This document shows, piece by piece, positions 44,364 to 54,260 of a stretch of DNA of 64,000 bases. Location: assembly GCF_026914185.1 (NCBI RefSeq), contig NC_070561.1, forward strand, positions 7,626,001 to 7,690,000, read 5' to 3'. Numbering within the stretch: position 1 is the first letter of the stretch; each line of letters opens with the position of its first letter. The notes below the pieces were generated by a model, which saw only the letters and a list, made by a program, of their open reading frames with translations, did not search any database and had not been told where the DNA came from. The position numbers were made by a program, and so were the translations under genes. This stretch comes from Puccinia triticina (lineage: Eukaryota; Basidiomycota; Pucciniomycetes; Pucciniales; Pucciniaceae).

Positions 44364-46765
44364 ATGAACGAACCAGCCGAACAACAGCAACTTCACGCAT
44401 TCTGTCTGCCAGAACAAACCATCAACTCACTCCAGTACACCAACAACAACAACTACACCGACCAACCAGAAACAACAGAACCAGAAACAGAAAGAAAAGA
44501 AACAGCCAACGAGAACCTGTCAAGCTTCAGCTGCACGGTCTGTAACACCAGCTTCGACTCAAACGACCTACAGCGAGAACATTTCAGATCAGACTGGCAC
44601 AGATTCAACCTCAAGCTGACCACAGCAGCCAGCCACAAGAAGCCGATCGACCATGCCCGATTCACCAGCATGCTCGAAGACTACCAAGACTCACTCAGCG
44701 GCTCAGACTCATCATCCTCTGACTCAGACTCAGCAGACTCGTCAGACTCAGAACACCAGCGACTAGGCTTCAAGTCATCGAAGAACTTCAAGCAGTCTGC
44801 ATCCACTAGTCTCGAAGATCGCTTCCAAGAGATGCTCTCATCATCAACACAGCCAGACTCATCAGAACCGATCAGACTGCTCTCACCAGCAGCAAGCCCC
44901 CTGCTCTGGTTTACGCTATCAGCCGGCCAAGAGCCTTCTGCTGCCACAGTATCAGAAGAGGAACAGATCGTCCAGCTGGGGTTCTACCGCGCCATCTTCC
45001 CCAACAGCTTCCCACGAGACCGTTCCCTGGCCCCAAACCAGGACGAACTAGGTACCACATACCGAACCGAACTCGCCGCCCTCCAACGCCCATTCCTGCC
45101 CCCCAACTTTTCACCTGATATCACCTCGGAACCCTCGCTGCCGCCAACGTGGACGATCATCATGATCGGGGGCGGACACTTCGCCGCTATGGTCGTCTCT
45201 ACCATCCCCAAACTGAGACATGTAAGCAAAAATAAAGCCCCAGAAATCGAGCCCGTAATCTTGCATCATAAAACATTCCATCGCTATACCAGTTGAGTCT
45301 CTGTTCCAGATCTTCCCCCTTTCTCTCTTTCTTATTAACTGACACCCATACACAAACACACCAAAAAGCCAGAAGAAAGCAAGGCGGGGGGCAAGCAAGT
45401 CACGATGCGGGCGGAAAAGGCGCGGCCAAATCAGCAGGAGCAAGTCTAAGAAGATACAACGAACAAGCACTCTCCCAAGTGAATACCCCTCATCCTCTAC
45501 CATTCCCCTCACAATCGGTGCTGACGATTTTGATGGGCACATAGGATATCCAAGATCTTCTGAAGGCCTGGGACGAGCCCATCAGCCACTCCGATCTCGT
45601 CTTCATTCGCTCTAGCAAATCGAACCTGAAGACGCTCTTCAAGAGTAAAGACGAGACGGGTGGATGTAAACTTACGCGCGGGGATCCGCGGGTCAGGAGC
45701 CTGCCGTTTGTAACAAAGCGTCCTGTCAGCATCTTTCTTTCTTTCCCCTCTTTTTGTGGGATCATAGAAGAGATAATTAATGATGAGGATGTTTGATGAT
45801 AGACATTTAATGAGTTGAAGCGATGTTTCAACGAGCTCACACGTGTCAAGATCTTCAAGACGACGCGCGGCGAGATGAAGATGAAGGAGCAGACGATGCG
45901 GGAGATATATGAGCGAGAGAAAGCGCGACGGGAGCAGCAAGCGGCCAAGAAAGCGGAGCAAGAGGCTCGACAACGCGCTGAGGAGGAGCGGAAGCGGGCG
46001 GAGAGGATGGAGCAGAAGCGGGAGAAGACGGATGCAGAGAAGGCGCAAGAGCTGGAAGATTCGCGCTGGGAGCGGGTGATCGAGATGGTGAAAAAGGGGA
46101 AGCTGGAAGCGCTGCAGGAGTTTGTAGGCAAGCATAGCGAGACGGACTGGTTTGGGCAGCTTCCGGCGCGGGTGACGGGGCGGGCGGAAGTGAGCGGCGG
46201 GGTGGTGAGTCTTTTGCAGCTGGCGTCGATGTCCGACCATCCGGGCCTAGTGGAATGGTTGCTCTCGACCACGACGAGCGACCCGACGATGGTCGCTCCC
46301 GAACGGACGGGCACGTCGAAGGCCCATCTCACGCCCTACGAACTCGCGGCCTCCCGGCTGGTCCGTAACGTCTTCCGGCGCGCTATGGCCACTAACCCCA
46401 CCCAATACGACTGGCTCGCGAAAGCTAAGGTGCCTTCCCCGCTCACCGAGGAGCTCGAGGCGACCCAGAACAGTAAGAATAAGGAGTGGAATAGGAAGCT
46501 TAAGGAAAAGCTTAAGGAACGCGACCGGGTGCGCGCCGAGAACGAGAAGCTTCTGCAGGCCCAGGCCGCCGCCGCTAAACAAGAGGAGACGAAAGCAAGA
46601 GCCCCGAAAGTTTCGTCTGCGACTGCTAATCGCTTGGACGGCGGCTCGGTCGCTCGCAAGTCTAATGTCGTGTCGGCTAATGCGGTGGCGGGGTTGTCGG
46701 AGGAGCAACGGGCCCGTTTGGAACGCGAGCGGAGAGCGCGAGCCGCCGAAGCGCGACTTAGATGA
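44364..46765 (+). CDS. VMS1: Vms1/ANKZF1 peptidyl-tRNA-cleaving ribosome quality control factor
   Basis: Exons 44364-45291, 45369-45478, 45545-45724 and 45803-46765 give 726 residues. A C2H2 finger near 55 (F-S-C-T-V-C-N, H-F-R-S-D-W-H) and an acidic Ser/Asp linker come first. The VLRF1 domain has G-G-G-H-F-A near 268, H-K-T-F-H-R-Y-T near 305 and R-R-K-Q-G-G-G-Q; the last Gln corresponds to the catalytic Gln of yeast Vms1. K-S-A-G-x-x-L-R-R-Y-N-E and S-D-L-V-F-I-R-S follow. Then come a Glu/Arg-rich coiled coil, ankyrin-like sequence (L-L-Q-L-A-S, L-V-E-W-L-L) and, at the extreme C-terminus, R-E-R-R-A-R-A-A-E-A-R, which fits the Cdc48/p97 VIM consensus RX5AAX2R. Vms1 releases nascent chains from stalled 60S subunits by cutting the tRNA. 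The start at 44364 is the first ATG in frame. Confidence 0.95.
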
Positions 46766-47454
46766 CTCACAGCTTCCCTTGTCTTCTGTTCGCTCGCATG
46801 TTTCTGGACATCTTGTCGGTCGTGGAATTGAGTACATGCTTGTAGGAGAGAACCAGTAATAACATTGCATATACCTCATGTGTTCAAAAAATCGGCGCTC
46901 TGCCGCTTGCTCCCTTTTGCATGACTTGAATCAACTTCCTTTTACCCAACTCTATCGGATCCAACCTAACACAGGGCAGCATTAGGTTTGCATCATGAGC
47001 CTTGGTAAGAAGGAGAAGGCCCTGCACCGGCGGGCTTTGAGTCCGAACACTTCAGCCCTGTCTGTTTTCGGAGGTGGATGTGTCGATCACATTTTGCATT
47101 GGTGTGCACCTTTGGGAGGGTTTGGACACTGGGGGGCTATCTCAAGGGGGAAGTGCGCATCAGCAGAGCATGGAGAAAAGTTGTGTTGAAATCATGCTTC
47201 GTGTTATGTGGATTAGTATCCACAGGGCCAACACCCTGCCACTGACATTTCGGACGCTGCACAAGGATCACACAAAACATAGGGAGGATGGCAGGCATCT
47301 GCGGGTGTTATTTACAGATAAATACAGCTATTGGTTACATGCTTAGGTCAAAAAAGGGAGAAAAAAAAAAAAAAAATGATAATAGTTTTTTGGGGCCGAA
47401 GGAAGATGTCAAGGCGACAAGGGTTGGATTGGGCTGAGTTGGCGGAGAGGACTT

Positions 47455-48438
47455 TCATGATTGACGTTTCCAGTTGGAAGAGGAAGAAGCTTTGCTTGCC
47501 GAGGAGCTGTCTGCATGACCATTCCCTTGGGTGTTTGCCTTGTCGCGGGCAGATGCGGCTGAATTTGCGGCTGAATCGCCGGCGCTGGATCCAGAGCCCC
47601 CGGCAGCGGCATTAGCTGAACCTTGAGCGCCCACCGAACCTGCTGGACGTCGACCGTTTGCCTGGGCGCGGGCAGCAGCGTCTGCATTTGCGGCCGAATG
47701 GCCTGTGCCGGGTTGAGTGTTTGCCTTGGCATGAGCAGCGGCGGCTGCGCTTGCGGCCGACTTGCCGTCCCCGCGTCCGGAGCCTCTGGCAGCGGACTTA
47801 GCTGGGCCGTTTGCGCTGGCTGGGCCTGATTCACGTGAACTGTTTGTCCCGGCGCCAACAGCCGCGTCTGCGTTTGGGCCAGAGTTGCGAGGGCCGGGAT
47901 CGGAGCCTTCTTCGGTGAAATCATCTGAGCCGTTGGAGTCGGCCGGAGCTGTTGGACGTGGAGCACTGGCCTTGGCGTGAGCAGCGGCCTCTGCACTTGC
48001 TGCCGAGTTACCAGTGGTGGGACCGGGCTGGCCTTGGCCTCTAGCGGCGGCGGCGGCGGCAGCGTCAGCATGAGCGTTGGCCGCGCTCCCGGCTACTCCT
48101 CCTTCAGCACTGCCGCCAATCATCGGACCCGGAGGGCCACCGGGAACCATGACTGCGCCCATCGGAGGCGGGGGGGCGACGTCAAAAGCACCAACCGGTC
48201 CGGGACCGGGTCCTCCAAGAGCACTCCCAACGAGATCAGTCGCCGCATTGAAACCTGCGCCAGGCCCGGGAACCATGCGTCTGACCATCCGATTCGCACC
48301 CGCTTGTCGGCCGTTCCTGGGGGTGTAAGGGGTGCTTGTCGTCGGTTGAGTATCCTGGCTTAGTGGGGAAGCGGAAACCTCGACGGTCATAACTGAAAGA
48401 CTGATGATCATCATCAAGCTGACGTTCATCTTCAACAT
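47455..48438 (-). CDS. Secreted Ala/Gly/Ser-rich protein, copy 1
   Basis: 327 residues in one exon, starting M-L-K-M-N-V. The first ~24 residues are a signal peptide (M-M-I-I-S-L-S-V-M-T-V, cleavage near A-S-P). The rest is Ala, Gly, Ser and Pro-rich, with repeated A-A-A-H-A-K-A, G-N-S-A-A-S-A and G-G-P-G-P-G-P-V-G blocks. The end is poly-Ser (S-S-S-A-S-K-A-S-S-S-S-N-W). No enzyme motif is visible; a structural, wall or surface role is the likeliest guess. The paralogue at 55398-56060 is ~107 residues shorter through loss of internal repeats. Other frames here are open because of the GC-rich repeats, but only this one has a signal peptide and is conserved in the duplicate. Confidence 0.8.
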   Translation of the reverse strand: MLKMNVSLMMIISLSVMTVEVSASPLSQDTQPTTSTPYTPRNGRQAGANRMVRRMVPGPGAGFNAATDLVGSALGGPGPGPVGAFDVAPPPPMGAVMVPGGPPGPMIGGSAEGGVAGSAANAHADAAAAAAARGQGQPGPTTGNSAASAEAAAHAKASAPRPTAPADSNGSDDFTEEGSDPGPRNSGPNADAAVGAGTNSSRESGPASANGPAKSAARGSGRGDGKSAASAAAAAHAKANTQPGTGHSAANADAAARAQANGRRPAGSVGAQGSANAAAGGSGSSAGDSAANSAASARDKANTQGNGHADSSSASKASSSSNWKRQS

Positions 48439-48654
48439 CTTGGGCTAAAATTTCTGAAGTCGCAGTAGATACTAGTTAGCATGAAGTCAAAAAATGAAAC
48501 GAGAAGTGGATGCAAAAGAAAATGACTAACAAAAGCTGGTTCGAAGAGCGCGGATCTTGTTGCGACTGGTTGGGTGGTATGATAAGATTCACGGAGAATG
48601 ACTGTCAAAGTCAGTGGCCCGCTGGATGTTACAAGCTTGTTTCAAACAAACGGT

Positions 48655-49032
48655 TTAACTTTCAAGTTCCGAGGGTTGATGATAGCACGAAATATACAAG
48701 CTGGATAAGAGTCGGCCGCTAGCGGACGAACAAAAAGATAATAGGCAGGAGAGGGAGAATGGGCTTGAATGTGTACAGGCAGCGGGCTTTGGATGAGGGA
48801 TGAGGATGATAGAGAGGAGGAAAAAGGGGGCGGTTATAAGGCATTCTCCAAGTGCTCTTAGATGCTTGTTGCAGCCGGACGATGATAGCGATGGTGTGGG
48901 AAGATGTTTGTTGTTTGAGAGGCGGACAGGAGCACCGTGAGCGATGAAGTAAAAGTCCAGCGTGAAGGTCGCCAAATGAACCTCTTCATCTTCACGAACC
49001 AGCTCATCCTCTTCGTAAGTAGAAGTGCTCAT
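48655..49032 (-). CDS. Small Glu-rich conserved ORF, copy 1, probably frameshifted
   Basis: The first ~57 residues (M-S-T-S-T-Y-E-E-D-E-L-V-R-E-D-E-E-V-H) match the ORF at 56450-56653 nearly residue for residue. Beyond S-S-G-C-N-K the frame differs because five bases (TTCAG) present in copy 2 are missing here, near 48868. The extra ~65 residues are therefore probably out of frame. I do not recognise the family. It sits ~220 bp upstream of the Ala/Gly-rich gene on the same strand in both copies, so it could be a 5' exon, an upstream ORF or a separate small gene. Confidence 0.5.
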   Translation of the reverse strand: MSTSTYEEDELVREDEEVHLATFTLDFYFIAHGAPVRLSNNKHLPTPSLSSSGCNKHLRALGECLITAPFFLLSIILIPHPKPAACTHSSPFSLSCLLSFCSSASGRLLSSLYISCYHQPSELES

Positions 49033-49544
49033 TAAAAGTTGGTGAGACCACGCCGACCACTCTCACTGGCCCGAACCGGCCTTGCCTTCCCGGGGAAACG
49101 TCGCGACTACACGCTCTCGAGGGAGGGCTTCGGGCCATCCGAACCCGTCAACACAAGATCATCCACCATGCACCGGGTGCGGTTTCATGTGCCCGTTTCC
49201 GAGCTCACCTCCGCCTGCCAAACATTCGTTATTGTTGTTGCCAGATGTGGATTTTGTTTGACTTGAACTCAATTTACAATCTGGCTTTTGTTGGTTTTGA
49301 GAGGAGACACCTGAGTGCGTATTTCATAGTTAATGAAGCTGGGTTTGAATGCAAACAGGGTCGCCGCACATCATGAGCAGACAAGAAAACGGCGCAAGCT
49401 TATGATCACCGGAAGTGTGGTACGTAGTTGTAAGGAGCTACTGGAGACGGATATTGAGAGTCATGGCCACCGGGCCATCTGATCCTGGCGAGCTCACCCT
49501 CTCATGTCTGGCCGACAAAGCGCTCCGCCGGGCCATGGCTGAAT

Positions 49545-49735
49545 AAAGCGGAGCAAGAAATGCGCCAACGGGCCGAGGAACGGAGAGGATGGGACCAAAG
49601 CGGGAGACACCGTAGGTGCAGAAGGAGAAAGAGCTGGAAGGCTCGCTCTGGGAGCGGAAAATGGTTGTGAAAAAAGGGAAGCTGGAAGCGTTGCAGGAGT
49701 GTGTGCCATGGGCAAGCATAGCGAGACGGGCGTGA
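49545..49735 (+). pseudogene. VMS1 exon-4 fragment
   Basis: Matches 45950-46145 of VMS1: A-A-A-G-C-G-G-A-G-C-A-A-G, then C-A-A-C-G, G-G-A-G-A-G-G-A-T-G-G, A-A-G-A-G-C-T-G-G-A-A-G, T-G-G-G-A-G-C-G-G and G-G-G-A-A-G-C-T-G-G-A-A-G-C-G. Small deletions and an in-frame stop break it. It lies just downstream of duplication copy 1, as expected if the duplicated unit included VMS1. Confidence 0.85.
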
Positions 49736-50469
49736 CCTGACTTACAAGCCTCCCGGGACTGGGGTGCGGAGCGAGCTTAATGTACAAAGCCTCTCGAACG
49801 GGGGTCCCAAAGGGACTCTCCGTAGGAGAGGCTTACCTCAACAGTCACCCGCGTGGCCTGAGCACTTTGAGAAAATGAAACATTTTTCACAATTTTTAAG
49901 CTCAAGAGTCATTCAAGCAAAAACCAAGCCCTTCAGAGCAATTCTGAATTGGCAGAGTTATAGCTTTACTTCTTGGGCATCTTTTGCTTGTTTTTTAGAA
50001 AAAATTGATGCAAAATAGCTGGTTGCTTGCAAGTTGCAGTTGGTCTTGTCCTTTCATTTTGTGAAGTAATGTTTGACAGGGGGGGAACCGTTTGGATCAT
50101 CAGACCATGGACCCTCTCATGTTTTTTTGACTTGATGCAGCCAAGTCTGAGTCTTAAATACATAGTACCTGATCATTATAATTGTTAGCTGTCAAAATCG
50201 TGTGATACTTGTTTATTGACATAAGTACCAGATGTGGGATTGAAGATGTCGGATTGTTTACAGTGTAATTTTATTCACAGAATGTTTTTTCAGAAGGGAT
50301 GAAGCTACTTCGGAATTTCAAGCTGGATTCAGTGTTCATGGAATCTTGCGCTTCTAATGGTGCCAACGGCGGGATGTTGTGGGAAGGATTAGTGGAGAAA
50401 TCAGGGGGTGAGATCACCTCCAAGCCATTTGGCTGGTAGCTCTCCCCCTTGTAAGACAGCTTTAGATGC

Positions 50470-50520
50470 AAGTCCCTCCCTCCGGGAGGCCCCCCGAGCG
50501 TAGGTGTGAGGGAGGGACTT
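50470..50520. mobile_element. 51-bp AAGTCCCTCC-ended hairpin
   Basis: AAGTCCCTCCCTCC at the left and GTGAGGGAGGGACTT at the right. Same termini as 39917-40377. 49740-50465 has no gene. Confidence 0.5.
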
Positions 50521-50899
50521 GTGTTAAGTTTGGGTGCAAAGCACCCCAATGAAAAGCATCTCCCATTCCCAATGGGAGGCTTATGAGTTATGTATAGGTA
50601 TTTTTCTGCGTGAGAGCTTCAGCAAATTTATGGCTTTTGGCCAACTTTTTGAATCAAAGTGAAATTACACAGCGCACACTCATTGTGAGTCAGCAAGCTG
50701 AAGTGCAGAGGATAGCTGAGCATCTCAGCTTCAATGTACTCTGCAAATGATAGAAGGTACCCCAGAGGGCAAGTCTTGCCCTTGCCCAGCAGTTGAGGTG
50801 GGTAGGGCTACCATTGCCCTCCAAAGCAAGGGACCGGTGATAAGTCCGGGCGTGACAGGGAGGCCAAAAGTGAGTGGCTGGTGGTTGTAGCTTGTGTCA

Positions 50900-51089
50900 G
50901 GGGGTTTCAAACATGGTGCAGGTCCCAGTTCAGGAACCCCAATTCAGGAAAACAAACTTCCTGCAAAATAAATTTTCAAATTATTTCTGTATGTTTTTTT
51001 GGGTAAAATTGGGTGGGTGTGTTGCAGGTGCCCTGATTTTGTGAATTGGGGGTTCCTGAAACAGGACCTGCACCATGTTTGAAATCCCC
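50900..51089. mobile_element. 190-bp MITE with ~40-bp inverted ends
   Basis: Left end GGGGGTTTCAAACATGGTGC then AGGTCC and TTCAGGAACCCC; the right end is its mirror. A direct repeat of the first ~26 bp follows at 51096-51122, so a second, truncated copy is attached. 51130-51610 contains no supported gene. Confidence 0.75.
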
Positions 51090-51619
51090 TACAAGGGGGT
51101 TTCAAACATGGTGCAGGTCCAAGCTTCCTGGGGCAATTTTGAAGCCCACTACTAATATATGTGTGCACGCTCTATGCTGGTGACAGTTGTAGTACCTAGT
51201 GAAATCTCTCTGAGTCTCAAGCACCTTTGACTCATTTTCAATCCAACCACAACTTGATGGTTGTACAGAATCTATATATACTTAACCTAAGTCCAAGCAA
51301 TCAAGCCTCATTGTTTTTCTACTATCCTGTCCCCGCCATTTCCTGAGACTGCATCTTGTGAGAGAGTCTTACTCCCCTCTCTCTCAAGTGTTCCCAAAGC
51401 TCCTTCTCAGATTTGTCTTTTTTCCTGAAGTCAAATCTCAAAAATATTCAGCCATCCAGGATTGGTGGAATGGATGCTCTCAAACAGGGGTATGTATAGC
51501 AAATACCTTGTTTCTGGCAGGAAGTCAATATTTCTTTGTGTTGGAATATATGCTTCAAGCCCCATTTGAGTGGCCAAGCTATATGATCTAATATCCAAAA
51601 ATCACCAGTAAGACCAACT

Positions 51620-52525
51620 GTGTGTTTAGCTCAGTGGTATAAGACACTGAGGGCATCTCGCTGTTGCTGTGGGCTGCAGCGAAATCATGACGCTGCATAT
51701 CAGAATGCAGCGTCAGCTGCAGCGACATCTGGCTGGCTGATTTGCCTTTGGACAGCCGGCCACCACAGTACATACATAACAACCTCTCAATGACCGGTCC
51801 TTGTGCCGGCCATTGAGAGGATTACACTCCTCTCACTCCTCTCAGTGACCAGCTCATGGACCGGTCATTGGGAGGAGTCCACACTCCTCTTGATGCCAGC
51901 ACACACCGGCGTCAAGAGGAGTACAGACACCTCTTGATGGCCGGCACAACAACCGGTCACCAAGAGGAGTACGCACTCCTCTCAATGGCTGGCCCAAGGC
52001 CCGGTCATTGGGAGGAGTACATACACACTTCCCTCAATGGACGGCACAGACTTGACATTGAGGTGCATGTACTCCTCTTGACGCCGGCCTGTGTTGGCAT
52101 TGAGAGGAGTATGGATTCCTCCTCCCAATGACCGGTCCCTGTGCTGGTCATCGAGAGGAGTGTGGACTCCTCCTCCCAATGACCAGTTGTTATGCTGGTC
52201 ATTGAGAGGAGTGTGGACAACTCTCAACGGCCGGCACAAGGACTCCTCCTGATGGCCGGTCCTTGGGCCAGCCATTGAGAGGAGTGCATACTCCTCTCGG
52301 TGACCAATCATTGTGCTGGCCATCAAGAGGTGCGTTGTGTGTACATACCCCGGTGGCCGGCTGATGGACAGCCGGCCAAGTGTTGCTGCAATACTTGTTG
52401 CGCAGGGTTCGAATCCCCACTGAATTGTCAGATGTTGCTGCGGTCCGCAGTGACATCGAGATGCCCGCAGTGAGAGCAGCTCTCATGAATGGAGAAGGTT
52501 GTGGGTTCAAATCCCACAACACACA
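51620..52525 (+). pseudogene. tRNA-like gene (or SINE head) split by an insertion
   Basis: 51620-51644 plus 52476-52525 join to a 75-nt cloverleaf. The acceptor stem is GTGTGTT/AACACAC (7 of 7). The D stem is GCTC/GAGC with loop AGTGGTATAA. The anticodon stem is GCTCT/GGAGA (weak), and the T arm is GTGGG-TTCAAAT-CCCAC. Discriminator A. Pol III boxes: TAGCTCAGTGG and GGTTCAAATCC. The anticodon position reads TGA, but base 33 is A instead of T and there is no long variable arm, so this is tRNA-derived rather than a working tRNA. Confidence 0.7.
51645..52472. mobile_element. 828-bp CACTG-ended non-autonomous element inside the tRNA-like unit
   Basis: Ends CACTGAGGGCATCTCG and the mirror of CACTGCGGGCATCTCG, with inverted similarity over ~130 bp. 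AGA lies on both sides (51642-51644, 52473-52475) as a 3-bp target duplication. Removing the insert restores the D arm. The interior (51780-52335) is a tandem array of palindromic units CCTCTC(A/G)ATGACCGGTC...GGTCATTGAGAGG and variants. There is no coding capacity. CACTG ends, a 3-bp duplication and subterminal repeats fit CACTA/CMC elements. Confidence 0.82.
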
Positions 52526-53334
52526 ATTCTTTTCACCTGAGTAATTGTTGAAACTACGACTTTGAGTGGATAAGATGAAGCAATATCAAGGCTGAGAAGG
52601 CTCAGGAATGGGGGCAGTCAAGATGACAGGGCTCACCGGATGCGGCTCAGGATGCAGCCCAAAAAATGAAGGATGAGAACCTATGAGAACCAATGATTTG
52701 ATTCACATGTAACTAGCACGGTATAAGTAGACTATGTACATGTGATCAAACTGTGGTTGAGAGAAAATAGGGTTATGAATAAAAAACAGCGCCATAATGA
52801 ATAACACACACAGGAAGACAAGTTACACTTGGAGAGTTGATAAGCCGATAGTGTCAGGGTTCATGACTACAAGATGTCGGTCAGACATACATATCTGAGA
52901 TGCAAACAGGCTATAATGAAGAGGTTCAACAAGAGGGAGAAAACATGGGTAAAGAGGGAACTGGGAATTTGGGATGAGTAAGAGATGCAAGTTCAACAGT
53001 AATTTCAACACTTTGTAATTTAGTTGTTTATGTTTTCTATAATACTTCCAGTAATGCAACAAGTCAATTTAAATCTGGTGTTTAGTTGAATCCAACTGCG
53101 TTCCAATGACTTCAGCTACAAAACATTCATCATAAATTCAGCATCAACTGAGGTTAATTTTCCAGGAGACACCTAGCAGGGTTGCTGGATAGTATTGACC
53201 AGTGGCACTTGCATGCAAGTGCCAAGAAAACTCACCTGGTGTGATGTAGAATGACAGTTGATGGGCGGAACATTTTTACATACTTGGTTTCTTTGTCTTT
53301 GAACCGCTCTTTTTCAATGCAGTTGAAAGAGCGG

Positions 53335-54260
53335 TGTGGAACTCTGACCGGTGCTGGGCCTTTGGCAGTTACTGGAAGGGATGAGTGCGCCTAAACGCTG
53401 CCTTCGCGGTGGTCCAGGTAGATTGAGGATTCTGGGATTTGAGGGAATAGCGTTTTGGGATGGGGATTTTTATGAGAGACGACGGAAGGTTGATTTCCGT
53501 CGGAGGTGGTTTTGATGTTAAGGATCTGAGACAAAGAAAAGCCGGCGAGTTGAGCCAGAGGAAAGTGATCTATAAAAAAAAATTAAAGGGATCTAGAAGA
53601 GGATCGGCGCGGGGCTGAGAGGATGAACTCAGAAGCTCCACGAGTATATCGGCAAACAATTGGATCAATAAACTTTGGATTTGGGATTCTGAGGTCAATG
53701 GATGATCTGAGATAAAATTTTATGGTTCAGAAGAAGTCCATGCCCCCCCGCCCCCATCATCTGAGTTCAAACTGAACTCAGACTCCGGGGACTGCGACAT
53801 GCTGCGGACAAGTCATCATACACCCGCGCGCACAAGCGCGCAACAACAACCAGGAGAAACAGAAGGAAAAGAAAACAAACACAGAAAGAAGGAAAACACA
53901 GTGATAGGAAAAAGAAAAGAACCAAAAGTGAAACAAAACAGAAAAAGAGAAAAGGGAAAAGACAGAAAACACTTAGGGCAGGCAATGACAAACAAGAAAG
54001 AAACAGAAATCAGAAACCAAACAAGGAAAAAAAACCCACAGCAGGTTCTGTGTTAGGACCAAGAAATAGAAGAGGGGGAAAGAAAAGAAAAAAAAGAAAA
54101 AGGGGTTTTGAGGAAGGGAGAGTTGGAGGAATGAGCAGGGATAGAGAGTCTGAATCTTGAGGATCTTGACGCCTTGAGGGGGGGAAATTCTTGATCCTGA
54201 TACGCCTTGATGAGATCTTGAGGTCTTGGTGATCTTGAAGTCCCGCTGGATATCCCTGCG
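53335..54260 (-). mobile_element. LTR-type repeat family, copy C
   Basis: Candidate LTR 53335-53822 (minus: TGTATGATGACTTG to GAGTTCCACA). Internal flank to ~54260: a long purine run on the plus strand (pyrimidine on the minus), then TCAAGAT-rich sequence. Same order as copies A and B. A hairpin (ACCGCTCTTTTTCAATGC with its mirror) abuts the outer end at 53303-53335. 52530-53300 has no gene. Confidence 0.6.

Larger units (their letters stand above)
46870..49440. repeat. Segmental duplication, copy 1
   Basis: Contains, from left to right, a non-coding block (46960-47350), the Ala/Gly-rich secreted gene and the small Glu-rich ORF. Each part aligns with 54870-57060 in the same order. Matching stretches include T-A-T-T-T-A-C-A-G-A-T-A, GGCTTTTGTTGGTTTTGAGAG and AGCTCATCCTC. 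Divergence is clear but moderate, so the event is not recent. Confidence 0.75.

Noticed and set aside
47409..48363. Alternative frames over the Ala/Gly-rich gene (220 and 128 codons)
   Set aside because: Only the frame with the signal peptide is conserved in the duplicate at 55398-56060.
52401..52420. GGTTCGAATCC as the B box of a second tRNA gene
   Set aside because: It lies in the right arm of the CACTG element, with no matching A box, acceptor stem or D arm nearby.
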